Shown here piece by piece: positions 12,642 through 18,984 of a DNA stretch of 28,166 bases. This stretch comes from a virus. Below the pieces are notes generated by a model. The model searched no databases. It was not told the DNA's origin and was given only the letters and a program-made list of their open reading frames with translations. The stretch is taken from positions 1 to 28,166 of the IMG/VR virus record IMGVR_UViG_3300031837_000045. The stretch is one strand, 5' to 3'. Every line of letters starts with the position of its first letter. Positions within the stretch are counted from its first letter, which is position 1. The position numbers and the translations under genes are program-made.

Positions 12642-12899
12642 ATGAAAAATATCCTCCTGCTCTGCCTCGTCTTATCCTTCTCCGCGCACGCCCGCGGCGG
12701 CATGTCCAGCGGCCACGCCTACACAGGCATGCCGTCCAGCACCGTCCGCACGCAGCGAGCGCCGAACTTCGAGTTCGCGCCGATGCGGCGCAAGCGGCCG
12801 AATGATCGCGGGTCGGTGCATCTGCACGAGATTCCGCTCAGCACCGAGAAGCGGCTGCATCGGGAAGGGCTGGATAATACAACTGCGGTGTTCATCTAG
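12642..12899 (+). CDS. small predicted exported protein, 85 aa
   Basis: ATG 12642 starts a clear Sec signal peptide, MKNILLLCLVLSFSAHARGG, with likely cleavage after AHA. The mature part is basic and Ser/Arg-rich, with no domain I recognise. An exported small protein in a phage accessory cluster could act on the host envelope or in superinfection exclusion; that is inference. No SD is apparent, so translation may depend on coupling to 12342, which ends 3 nt before. Confidence 0.68.
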   Translation: MKNILLLCLVLSFSAHARGGMSSGHAYTGMPSSTVRTQRAPNFEFAPMRRKRPNDRGSVHLHEIPLSTEKRLHREGLDNTTAVFI

Positions 12900-12961
12900 C
12901 CTAGCGCTGTACGTCACTTCGTCCCATACTGATCACCGCTGCACCTAAGGGAGTTTGCCCA

Positions 12962-13156
12962 ATGAACAGCAAGCTGCGCTTCGCCTACCACGACCACGGC
13001 AGTTGCGACAAGCGTATCTGTCCACGCTGCGCGATCGCACTGTGCATCCGGATGGCTCGCCGAGCTGGCCGACACATCGAGCGCCGCGGTGCGCACCACT
13101 ATGCGATTTTTTGCGGCGGATTGAATATCCGCATCATTGAGGGCTTAGCGTCATGA
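12962..13156 (+). CDS. small Cys/Arg-rich protein, 64 aa
   Basis: ATG 12962 has AAGGGAG 8 nt upstream. The product has HDHGSCDKRICPRCAIALCI, a C-x4-CxxC motif with nearby His residues, and a basic middle (RMARRAGRHIERRGAHH), suggesting a zinc-binding nucleic-acid protein. No family is recognised. It ends by ATGA overlap with the next gene. Confidence 0.65.
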   Translation: MNSKLRFAYHDHGSCDKRICPRCAIALCIRMARRAGRHIERRGAHHYAIFCGGLNIRIIEGLAS

Positions 13157-13323
13157 ACGTACCGGCCGTTGTCCTCGTCCACATCGCCGAATCGATCCGG
13201 CGCCATGTGCCCGATGAAGCGCAGCGGCTTGCGCTCGCGGATGATGTGTCGCTGATCCTGGATCGGGACGAGGCTGCAGCGTTCTGCGACTTGGTGACTG
13301 CGCCTGCGGATGAAGTGTCATGA
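13153..13323 (+). CDS. 56-aa phage protein, unknown function
   Basis: ATG 13153 and the stop at 13323 both lie in ATGA overlaps. The product MNVPAVVLVHIAESIRRHVP, DEAQRLALADDVSLILDRDE is helical and acidic. Its P..L..HIA..IR.H....... LA....... pattern is plausible for a small DNA-mimic or adaptor protein, but nothing specific is recognised. Confidence 0.62.
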   Translation: MNVPAVVLVHIAESIRRHVPDEAQRLALADDVSLILDRDEAAAFCDLVTAPADEVS

Positions 13324-13454
13324 GCGCCGATGTTCTGTTGTGGGTTGCTGGTGGGTATGTGGCGCTGGTGTCCGCGTTGATATGGCGCATCGCTTACCTT
13401 GCGCCTGGCGCTTACCGCAACGTGCAAAAGGAGGATGGGACTTACCCCGAGTAG
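13320..13454 (+). CDS. 44-aa single-pass membrane protein
   Basis: ATG 13320 (ATGA overlap) encodes MSADVLLWVAGGYVALVSAL and IWRIAYLAPGAYRN: one N-terminal membrane helix then a short polar tail. Last gene of the rightward accessory cluster; a good terminator lies about 180 nt downstream. Confidence 0.62.
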   Translation: MSADVLLWVAGGYVALVSALIWRIAYLAPGAYRNVQKEDGTYPE

Positions 13455-13632
13455 CGCTGTAACTTCTATTTCTAACAGTGCCTTGATAGGCGAGGAGTGT
13501 GCATTGCCCAGGTGACTACCTGCGCTTTACGTCGAATCTCATGAAGTGACCGTTTCGCCGCGCTGCTTCGCTCTACGCCCAATTGATCCGGCGCGTTGAG
13601 TCCATCCAAGGCTGTAGCGCGGTTTTTTCAGG
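13455..13632. other. gene-free stretch before the terminator
   Basis: No gene is seen. It holds CAGGT-N4-ACCTG (about 13510) and, near 13585-13627, a GCGCG...GCGCGGTTTTTT arrangement that may be a second, weaker terminator. A short non-coding RNA ending at one of these terminators is possible, but no tRNA-like or known RNA fold is visible. Confidence 0.35.
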
Positions 13633-13670
13633 GGCCTGCCGATTTTGTCGGTGGGCCTTTCTCGTTTTCT
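13633..13670 (+). terminator. rho-independent terminator
   Basis: GGCCTGCCGA (13633-13642) pairs with TCGGTGGGCC (13648-13657) over 10 positions (two G-U pairs) around a 5-nt loop, then TTTCTCGTTTTCT. It should end the rightward cluster 12342-13454. Confidence 0.75.
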
Positions 13671-13715
13671 GGCGGTTTGGGATGCCGCGAGTCGCTCAGA
13701 TTTCACGCAGGGTCG

Positions 13716-13801
13716 TCAGGTGAATTAGATTCATCCGAAAACTTCAGGTGAATTAGATTCACCTGAGACGATCTGCACAGTTTTAGGCTTTAACTGTGCA
13801 G
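13716..13801. repeat. direct and inverted repeats downstream of terS
   Basis: TCAGGTGAATTAGATTCA occurs twice (13716-13733, 13744-13761). The second copy extends to a near-perfect dyad TCAGGTGAAT-TAG-ATTCACCTGA (13744-13766). It is followed by CTGCACAGTT/AACTGTGCAG (13773-13782/13792-13801), a perfect 10-bp hairpin with a 9-nt loop. They could end the leftward terminase transcript, bind a regulator, or both. Confidence 0.6.
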
Positions 13802-13806
13802 CATCC

Positions 13807-13850
13807 GCTTATCCGCCATGCCGGATACGCTTATCCGCCATGCCGGATAC
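13807..13850. repeat. 22-bp perfect tandem duplication at the terS stop codon
   Basis: The unit running from GCTTATCC to GGATAC (22 bp) occurs twice without gap (13807-13828, 13829-13850). Each contains TATCCG...CGGATA. The TAA stop of the terminase gene lies at the start of the second unit, so the C-terminal codons (RIRHGG and stop) are duplicated outside the gene. Confidence 0.75.
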
Positions 13851-14508
13851 GCTTTTTGCGCTTCAGCCCAGTCGCTGCCGCGGGATCTGCGCTCTGTGGT
13901 GACTCGATGGGCGCCGCTTGCGGCGTAATATCGATTGCCGTTTGCTGGCCAGTGGTCACATCGATGGCGCTGCCTTCGATGATGTTTCCGCTACGATCGA
14001 TGGTCCTTTCCCAGTCGCTGGACTGCATCGGCTGAGCGCTCAAAGCAAGCACGCCTCCGGTGATATTGATGCCTGCTTTTGCGTTCTCGCGATACTCTTC
14101 GGGACGTGACGCCTTCAGCAGCAGTTCATGCAGCCGAGAATCATAGATTTTCTCGTAGGCGATGATCTCGTCTTTATTGCGGCCTCCGATCAGCGGTTTG
14201 TCGGTGCCTTCGAGTGCGCGGCGCCTGGCTTCTTTGACTAGGGTTGTGTCGATGCAGAGTTGCTTTGCTTCTTCGTAGGCGGCGCCGAAGGCTTCGTCCT
14301 CCTTCGCGTGGCTCATGATCGTGGCGCCAGTCACCCCGACTTTCTCCGCGGCCTCGTACATGAGCCCGGATCGCACGAACTCCTCCAAAAACTGGACCTT
14401 AAGGTCGTTCGTGAACTTCTTTTGACCGCGCCAAACGAAGACTTTCGTCTTATCGACGGCCTGTTTGGCGCCGGGGCGCGTCGGATCTCGCAAAAGTTGA
14501 GCTGACAT
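13831..14508 (-). CDS. terS: terminase small subunit
   Basis: ATG 14508 opens a 225-aa frame. Residues about 30-100 have a DNA-binding HTH (GLMYEAAEKVGVTGATIMSH) followed by the family order AFGAAYEEAKQ, LVKEARRRALEG, YDSRLHELLLKASRPEEYRE. This is the layout of phage terminase small subunits, which recognise packaging DNA and load the large subunit. The C-terminal 80 residues are Pro/Thr/Ala-rich and end in KRKKRIRHGG, a basic tail. No large subunit gene is adjacent, which is unusual. The gene stands alone, leftward, with repeats after its stop and an AT-rich 780-bp region upstream. Confidence 0.8.
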   Translation of the reverse strand: MSAQLLRDPTRPGAKQAVDKTKVFVWRGQKKFTNDLKVQFLEEFVRSGLMYEAAEKVGVTGATIMSHAKEDEAFGAAYEEAKQLCIDTTLVKEARRRALEGTDKPLIGGRNKDEIIAYEKIYDSRLHELLLKASRPEEYRENAKAGINITGGVLALSAQPMQSSDWERTIDRSGNIIEGSAIDVTTGQQTAIDITPQAAPIESPQSADPAAATGLKRKKRIRHGG

Positions 14509-14866
14509 TGGCCCAGTCTAGCGATTCGGGCGGGCGTCCGCGATGACAAACCGATGGGTTTAGCCCCGACCTCGGCTTCCACGAGTTACCCCATCTTTCC
14601 CGCGCCACTTTCCTGTCAACCGAATCACCCTCTAATAAGTTGACAGCCCACAATCCTGTCAACCGAAAGGGTCTCGCCCAGGTATACAGCCGCCCAACTC
14701 CACCTACCGCCCATCGGAAACACTTAAAATCAGCCTCTTTTATTCCAACACGGTATAAGAAAACAAAAACCGGCACTTTTCCTATCTAAGGAACAATTTA
14801 CGACAACCCCCTAATTGAACACTGTTTAGGAGACTTTTTCCTCCGGTATTTATTAACCTTTCTTAC
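14509..14866. other. gene-free AT-rich leader region with TGTCAAC repeats
   Basis: TCCTGTCAACCGAA occurs at 14611-14624 and 14654-14667, 43 bp apart, with an inverted GTTGACAG at 14639-14646 between them. On the bottom strand these provide TTGACA boxes, possibly for terS, but no good -10 is at the right distance. A 108-codon bottom-strand frame (14450-14776) has atypical composition and overlaps terS, so I leave it out. Confidence 0.45.
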
Positions 14867-15020
14867 CTCTAAATCCTATATAAATAAGGGGTAAGTAGGA
14901 CAGTCTGGGCTAATACGCAGTCATTGTAGTCGCTTGGAAAAAAAAATTTCCAAGCAATCACTTCGTCTGCGTATTAGCCCACACGATCTCTCCGACGCCT
15001 TATTTATATAGGATTTAGAG
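14867..15020. repeat. 154-bp concentric palindrome, possible replication or packaging site
   Basis: Three inverted-repeat pairs share one centre (14943.5): an outer 23-bp pair (14867-14889/14998-15020, CTCTAAATCC...), a middle 15-bp pair (14906-14920/14967-14981, TGGGCTAATACGCAG) and an inner 9-bp pair (14932-14940/14947-14955, GCTTGGAAA) around AAAAAA. All 47 pairs are perfect. The unpaired intervals are equal on both sides (16/16 and 11/11 nt) but differ in sequence. The outer arms are strongly AT-rich. No gene is present. Confidence 0.85.
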
Positions 15021-15032
15021 CCCTAAATTGTT

Positions 15033-15064
15033 GTCACTTGCCCGAGGAAAAACCTGCAAGTGAC
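15033..15064. repeat. perfect 9-bp inverted repeat GTCACTTGC/GCAAGTGAC
   Basis: GTCACTTGC (15033-15041) and GCAAGTGAC (15056-15064) are separated by 14 nt; CTTTTC follows on the top strand. It lies between the concentric palindrome and the next promoter. It may be a weak terminator or an operator for the RHH protein encoded at 15288. Confidence 0.5.
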
Positions 15065-15079
15065 CTTTTCGACCGAGAT

Positions 15080-15108
15080 TTGACATCGCCACACATTGCG
15101 TGTATAGA
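15080..15108 (+). promoter_or_regulatory. strong rightward promoter TTGACA-17-TATAGA
   Basis: TTGACA (15080-15085, perfect), 17-bp spacer, TATAGA (15103-15108). It should drive 15288-17706 with an untranslated leader of about 170 nt. It lies directly right of the concentric palindrome. Confidence 0.68.
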
Positions 15109-15189
15109 GCGACCAAAACACAGACCTCAAGTCCAGCCAAGTGGGCCGCGATTCATTCCAGCCCACAACAGACACCACCCGGCACCACG

Positions 15190-15291
15190 ATGTTACCAGT
15201 TGGGCTCAACTCTCATAATCCCTTGCTGACTCCACACAACGCTAGTACTATCCACACAGGTCAATCCATACAGGCACTACTCAGCCAATGA
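15190..15291 (+). CDS. possible 33-aa leader ORF coupled to the RHH gene
   Basis: ATG 15190 opens MLPVGLNSHNPLLTPHNAST and ends TGA at 15291, overlapping the RHH start as ATGA. There is no SD, and composition is uninformative, so translation is uncertain. The overlap is its only support. Confidence 0.25.
   Translation: MLPVGLNSHNPLLTPHNASTIHTGQSIQALLSQ
15223..15251 (+). promoter_or_regulatory. second, weaker promoter before the RHH gene
   Basis: TTGCTG (15223-15228), 17 bp, TACTAT (15246-15251), 36 nt before ATG 15288. Each box matches consensus at about four positions. Confidence 0.3.
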
Positions 15292-15470
15292 CAATAAAAC
15301 AGCCGAACGACAAGAACCGAACGACGCAGCAATGCTCGATAACCCTCCCCAAAGATCAGTACGGGCGCATCGTTTTTCTGGCCACACGCCAGCACCGCCC
15401 TGTCTCCAACATGCTGATGGTCGCAGTGGACTACTACCTGCAGCACGCTCCCGAGGCCACACAGCCGTGA
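15288..15470 (+). CDS. ribbon-helix-helix (CopG/Arc-like) DNA-binding protein
   Basis: The 60-aa product has a basic N-terminus, then QCSITLPKDQYGRIVFLATR, QHRPVSNMLMVAVDYYLQHA. This is strand, helix A, turn (R-P-V-S-N) and helix B of an RHH dimeric repressor, similar in plan to the 3036 protein. It heads the cluster carrying the 506-aa protein and sits near the concentric palindrome, so it may control copy number or this promoter (inference). SD is absent. Confidence 0.75.
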   Translation: MTIKQPNDKNRTTQQCSITLPKDQYGRIVFLATRQHRPVSNMLMVAVDYYLQHAPEATQP

Positions 15471-15787
15471 AATACAAGAGTCTTCTTCCCCATACCACTG
15501 ACGAAGACGACAAGGTGTATACCGTCTACAACCCGGACGGCCGAACCTGCTCCCATCGTCATAATTCGACCCAGCGCGCCGAGCTGTGCCTATCCAAGTT
15601 GGAGGACCACAAGGGCTTTCTGGTGGGGCTGATCAAGAGGGGAAAGGTTTGCACCATTGATGGTGTGCCGATCAAGGGTCCACTCGGTCCTGTGTGGCAC
15701 CTGGTAGGAGCGAACGCCGGCTTGGCTGGCAGGGTCAGTTCCACGCGCGAGCCGACGCCCTGTCCGCCGCCCACATTCGATGACTGA
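15467..15787 (+). CDS. hypothetical protein, 106 aa
   Basis: GTG 15467 overlaps the RHH stop as GTGA. The product KYKSLLPHTTDEDDKVYTVY, NPDGRTCSHRHNSTQRAELC is followed by a strand-rich middle (GFLVGLIKRGKVCTIDGVPI) and a Pro/Thr-rich end. Cys and His residues (CSHRH, C) could bind metal. No family is recognised. It overlaps the 506-aa gene by 8 nt. Confidence 0.65.
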   Translation: MKYKSLLPHTTDEDDKVYTVYNPDGRTCSHRHNSTQRAELCLSKLEDHKGFLVGLIKRGKVCTIDGVPIKGPLGPVWHLVGANAGLAGRVSSTREPTPCPPPTFDD

Positions 15788-17300
15788 CCCCTCGCCTGCC
15801 TGCACCCACCTGCGTTCCGACCTCCTCCAGTGCGGCAGGCTGCATCGCGATCAAACCGATGCCCAGCAATGCCCCGCTATCCAGCGAACCCGCCTGCCCT
15901 ACCGCGCGGTCTTCCTGAGCAAGCCGGAGTCGCTCCTGCACGAAGATCCCGAACTGGCCCAGCCTATCGAGTGGGCGCCCGGCGTTCCTGCCGTATGGAT
16001 TCCACAGGATGACACCATCGTCGACGCGCGGCGCAGGAACGAGATCGCCGAGGTCAAGCGCCAGGGCAACATTCGGCGCGACGCCATCAAGACGATGCGA
16101 ACCGAGGAAAAGCAGTTCCTGGACTACGAGCGCCTCCAGAACTCCCCGCATGGCGCCCACTTCAAACAGCCCCACAACGAGCCCCACAATTTCACCGTGT
16201 TCCTGGTCGATCCCAAGACCGCGCACAGCAAGCTGTTCATCGTTAAAGCTGTGCGTCCGGCGCACCTGTGGCACCGTATGGACGCTGCCTTCTTCTTCCC
16301 GGCGCGCGACGCCTACGACCATTTTCTGGTGCAGGGCGCCGATCCTCGCAGCATGACATCCTGGATGGCGCCCGGCATGATGCCGTGCAAGTATAGCGGC
16401 GAGATGACGGACAAGCGCCGCGGGGTGCGCCACCCCTTCGTTTTACTGGGCAACCAGCACTGTTTTTCGTGGAGGGAACTGGAAGCCGGCAACAAGGAGC
16501 GCCACTTCTTCCGCGTCAGCCCCGAGTACTACCTGCGCATTGGCCATAACGACATCGTAGAGATGCACATAGTGCTTGACCGCCATACCGACCCCATCAC
16601 GCTCAGCAAGCCGATAGCCTGCTGCGGTAGCCGCTTCGAGCTGGGCGCGTGGCTTTCGGACAAGCGGCGGCGCAAGCATATGCCCCCTTACTTTCACCTG
16701 TCCGAGGAGTTTACCGACGTCCGGATCAGGGACGTGATCGACAGCTGCCAGCACGCCGATCCTGATGCTACTGGCGGCATCCACACGATGTACAGCTTTC
16801 GCCGCAAGACCGAGAATCACGCGTGGCTAGGCTTCTACAAGGCGCCGCACGCTCCGCTCTACCTACAGCAGACCGACGGCGGCCTGGGCAAGCGCCTCAA
16901 GAAGCTGCAGGACCAGCGCGAGAACATGACACCGCCGCGTCCTGATCCCGACTACGAGTTTGCCACGTCGATCAGTTTTGAGTACTTCGCCCAGAAGATG
17001 ACCCAGCACTACGCCCTATTCACGCTGGGCGGCGGCAAGAAGATGAAGGGGGACGGGCAGGACTTGTCCCGCGGCGAGTTTCAGCAGGAGTGCGACACCT
17101 TCTACGAGGATATCCAGTGGCTCAACGCGCATTCTGAGAACTGGGAGGGGAGTTTTCACCATATCCGATTCTCCAAGTTCGCGAGCCGATGCCGCCTGGT
17201 GGCGCACATGTACAAGGGCCGGTTGATGCTGTGCGACAGACCGATCGGCAACATGGTCTTCGACGACTGCAAGAACGGCTTTTACATATCAAGAGGTTGA
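15780..17300 (+). CDS. 506-aa protein of unknown function
   Basis: ATG 15780 begins the longest complete gene in the window. It opens with CTHLRSDLLQCGRLHRDQTD, which could bind metal, then a helical basic stretch (RRNEIAEVKRQGNIRRDAIK). The middle has NFTVFLVDPKTAHSKLFIVK, FFFPARDAYDHFLVQGADPR, HCFSWRELEAG and YYLRIGHNDIVEMHIVLDRH; the end has SGRSFL-free, Cys/Trp-containing segments such as CDTFYEDIQWLNAHSENWEG. I recognise no polymerase, helicase, nuclease or virion domain. It follows an RHH gene and a promoter next to the palindrome, so a replication-initiator role is conceivable but only from position. Codon use matches neighbours. Confidence 0.85.
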   Translation: MTDPSPACTHLRSDLLQCGRLHRDQTDAQQCPAIQRTRLPYRAVFLSKPESLLHEDPELAQPIEWAPGVPAVWIPQDDTIVDARRRNEIAEVKRQGNIRRDAIKTMRTEEKQFLDYERLQNSPHGAHFKQPHNEPHNFTVFLVDPKTAHSKLFIVKAVRPAHLWHRMDAAFFFPARDAYDHFLVQGADPRSMTSWMAPGMMPCKYSGEMTDKRRGVRHPFVLLGNQHCFSWRELEAGNKERHFFRVSPEYYLRIGHNDIVEMHIVLDRHTDPITLSKPIACCGSRFELGAWLSDKRRRKHMPPYFHLSEEFTDVRIRDVIDSCQHADPDATGGIHTMYSFRRKTENHAWLGFYKAPHAPLYLQQTDGGLGKRLKKLQDQRENMTPPRPDPDYEFATSISFEYFAQKMTQHYALFTLGGGKKMKGDGQDLSRGEFQQECDTFYEDIQWLNAHSENWEGSFHHIRFSKFASRCRLVAHMYKGRLMLCDRPIGNMVFDDCKNGFYISRG

Positions 17301-17304
17301 GATT

Positions 17305-17706
17305 ATGCAGACGATGAGTGCGGCTCATAAATATGACAACGAAACATGGGGCCAGGACGCGGTCCACAGTGGCTGCATTTATTGCGGTCCATCGGGTATG
17401 ACGCCGGAACTCTACGCGCGTCTCTGGTGGCGCATGCGTAAGATGCGCCTGGGCCATCCAAGAACGGTGTTCGAGGTGTGGGGCAGCTACGACTACAAGC
17501 GCGCCAAGAAGCCCGAAATACGCTACGCCGATAGGCTGTCGATCATCAAGGATTTCGGCGGCCACGAAGTGTTCGACAAGGTAGTATATCTGTGGCGTAT
17601 CTATGGCCAGCAGGAGAAAGACTGGAAGATGCCGGGGATGAGCGAAGAACACATTGCGCTCGCCAGGGAACTACCAAAATTCATTGAATTGGTGCCGCGT
17701 CCATGA
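17305..17706 (+). CDS. hypothetical protein, 133 aa
   Basis: ATG 17305 is 4 nt after the 506-aa gene, with GAGG 8 nt upstream. The product has SGCIYCGPSGMTPELYARLW, WRMRKMRLGHPRTVFEVWGS and RLSIIKDFGGHEVFDKVVYL. The single CIYC and the basic, aromatic helices suggest a DNA-associated accessory protein of its larger neighbour. No family is recognised. Confidence 0.7.
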   Translation: MQTMSAAHKYDNETWGQDAVHSGCIYCGPSGMTPELYARLWWRMRKMRLGHPRTVFEVWGSYDYKRAKKPEIRYADRLSIIKDFGGHEVFDKVVYLWRIYGQQEKDWKMPGMSEEHIALARELPKFIELVPRP

Positions 17707-17862
17707 CTGACCGTTCGTCTGCTCATCGTTCCAGCAACTGCGGTCTGGTGCCCATAACGACAAGGTCGCACCGCAGGAACGTCACGTATACGAGACCGTA
17801 CGCCAGGAAGCGCAGCGATTGGGCCTGTCGATCAGCGAGATTCGGCGTCGTCGTAACAGTTG
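17703..17862 (+). pseudogene. apparently frameshifted small gene
   Basis: ATG 17703 overlaps the previous stop as ATGA and begins MTDRSSAHRSSNCGL. That frame then gives an Arg/Ser-rich tail unlike the neighbours. Another frame, from about 17750 to TGA 17862, reads AHNDKVAPQERHVYETVRQE and AQRLGLSISEIRRRRNS, which looks like a genuine helical, HTH-like C-terminus but has no start. A frameshift between them would join the two. Decay or a sequencing error are both possible. Confidence 0.4.
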
Positions 17863-17893
17863 ACACTCCCGTTGTCACTATGACATAGTGACA
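17860..17893 (+). promoter_or_regulatory. promoter with a long perfect dyad operator
   Basis: TTGACA (17860-17865, perfect), 18-bp spacer, CATAGT (17884-17889). TGTCACTAT (17873-17881) and ATAGTGACA (17885-17893) form a perfect 9-bp dyad with GAC between, and TGTCACTATGACA fits the 13-bp operator pattern. The leader has ACAGAAAAGGAA (17900-17911). It drives the 17929 operon. Confidence 0.7.
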
Positions 17894-17928
17894 CCACACA
17901 CAGAAAAGGAACGCAGGAGCACCCCGAT

Positions 17929-18225
17929 ATGACACGACTATTCACCCGCCACGCCACCACAGTCGAGTTCCTCACCGCCTGCGCCCAGCGCAACTGGGCG
18001 ACCGACACCGCGCGCTACGATGCCGGATGGGACCATATCGCGGTCACATTCAACAAGGGCAACGCCTATGGCCGCTTCCTCTACAACGTCGTCAACGGCC
18101 GCTTTTTCGGCTCGGTCGTGATCGGCAAAGCGCACGCCGAATTCTCCAGCGACGATCAGCTGGACGGCGAGCCCTGGTTCGACGAGCTGCTGTCGGTGTG
18201 CATGCGGGACGAGGTGACGGCGTGA
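17929..18225 (+). CDS. conserved hypothetical phage protein, 98 aa
   Basis: ATG 17929 has GGAG about 9 nt upstream. The sequence has GWDHIAVTFNKGNAYGRFLY, NVVNGRFFG and EFSSDDQLDGEPWFDELLSV. The strand pattern F......LY...NGRFFG...G..FSSD...D..PWF..LL is a family I know from phages and plasmids, function unknown. First gene of a long operon under an operator-containing promoter. Confidence 0.8.
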   Translation: MTRLFTRHATTVEFLTACAQRNWATDTARYDAGWDHIAVTFNKGNAYGRFLYNVVNGRFFGSVVIGKAHAEFSSDDQLDGEPWFDELLSVCMRDEVTA

Positions 18226-18437
18226 AAATCGTCAACACCGACAACCACGGCGGCGACTACCCCGACGAGAAGTTCCTGCAAGTGGGCGACTACCCGCTCG
18301 GCTTCTCGATCTACGACAAGGACTACGCCGATCGCATCTGCGCTGCCCTCAACAGCCACCCGGCCGCGGACAACTTTCCACGGTTCTACAAGGTCGTCTC
18401 CGACGACTACAAGCTGCAGCCGGGGTTCGAACCATGA
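18222..18437 (+). CDS. conserved hypothetical phage protein, 71 aa
   Basis: GTG 18222 overlaps the previous stop as GTGA. The product starts KIVNTDNHGGDYPDEKFLQV, has YADRICAALNSH in the middle and ends FYKVVSDDYKLQPGFEP. The NTDN...DYP.EKF start and the Y.VV.D.YKLQPGFEP end mark a small family very common in phage early regions; function unknown. The family core is complete. Confidence 0.83.
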   Translation: MKIVNTDNHGGDYPDEKFLQVGDYPLGFSIYDKDYADRICAALNSHPAADNFPRFYKVVSDDYKLQPGFEP

Positions 18438-18628
18438 GCGTGACAAGATGGAAGGACAATATCCGGCGTCGTGCCGCGCCCCTCAGCATCGCCCAGAAGC
18501 TCGCACGGGCGGAAGTAGCGCGTAGGCGCCAGTGTCCTGAGTGCGGCGCGCTTCGCCCAAGCCTCCGGGGCAACGTGGGCGAGTATGGCCCATGCCGCGT
18601 ATGTACTCCCGGCGGAGGCTGTCACTGA
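18434..18628 (+). CDS. small zinc-ribbon protein, 64 aa
   Basis: ATG 18434 gives an ATGA overlap. After a basic N-terminal helix (SIAQKLARAEVARRR) comes CPECGALRPSLRGNVGEYGP and CRVC, a two-CxxC ribbon with a 17-residue loop, then GGGCH. Such proteins often bind nucleic acid. No specific family is named. The stop shares one base with the next ATG. Confidence 0.7.
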   Translation: MSVTRWKDNIRRRAAPLSIAQKLARAEVARRRQCPECGALRPSLRGNVGEYGPCRVCTPGGGCH

Positions 18629-18984
18629 TGATCTTCCACTCCCTCCACCAATCCCCAAGCGCCCTCATTACCCTCACGCTCGCCGAGGTCGAAGCCATCC
18701 GAACCTGCGCCTCGATGCACTACGACGCGAAGTGCAAGGCGTCCGCCGAATGCGGCGGCTTCCTGTGGGGCTGGCGGACTGTGTTCCAGTGGGCCGAGCA
18801 GGAGAATGAACCCTGGGCCACCGTCACCACCACCTTCCGTGAATGCGACACAGTCCTGAAGATCCTCGAATTCAGTTGTCCCAAGGTCGACTACGCCGTG
18901 CGCCGTAGGCTCAGCCGCTTCTTCTGGGGCGTGTGCGACACGCTCAACAACAGCGTCACGACAACGCAGCACGAGGAAGTATGA
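18628..18984 (+). CDS. conserved hypothetical phage protein, 118 aa
   Basis: ATG 18628 overlaps the previous stop as TGATG. The product has LTLAEVEAIRTCASMHYDAK, CKASAECGGFLWGWRTVFQW and ECDTVLKILEFSC. The HYD..CK......GGF..GW block and the later [FW]RE.DT..KILE block resemble a small phage family of unknown function; the match is moderate. Predicted mostly helical. Confidence 0.72.
   Translation: MIFHSLHQSPSALITLTLAEVEAIRTCASMHYDAKCKASAECGGFLWGWRTVFQWAEQENEPWATVTTTFRECDTVLKILEFSCPKVDYAVRRRLSRFFWGVCDTLNNSVTTTQHEEV

Noticed and set aside
13455-13632. Possible tRNA-like segment near 13500-13545
   Set aside because: A sequence like GTCGAATCTC resembles a T-arm only by chance; no acceptor stem or anticodon arm pairs.
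14450-14776. Leftward 108-aa ORF upstream of terS
   Set aside because: It overlaps terS in another frame for 59 nt, has no SD and atypical residues.
14867-15020. Covalently closed hairpin-telomere site
   Set aside because: The central AAAAAA and the unmatched 11- and 16-nt intervals break the perfect palindrome expected of a protelomerase target; no protelomerase is seen.
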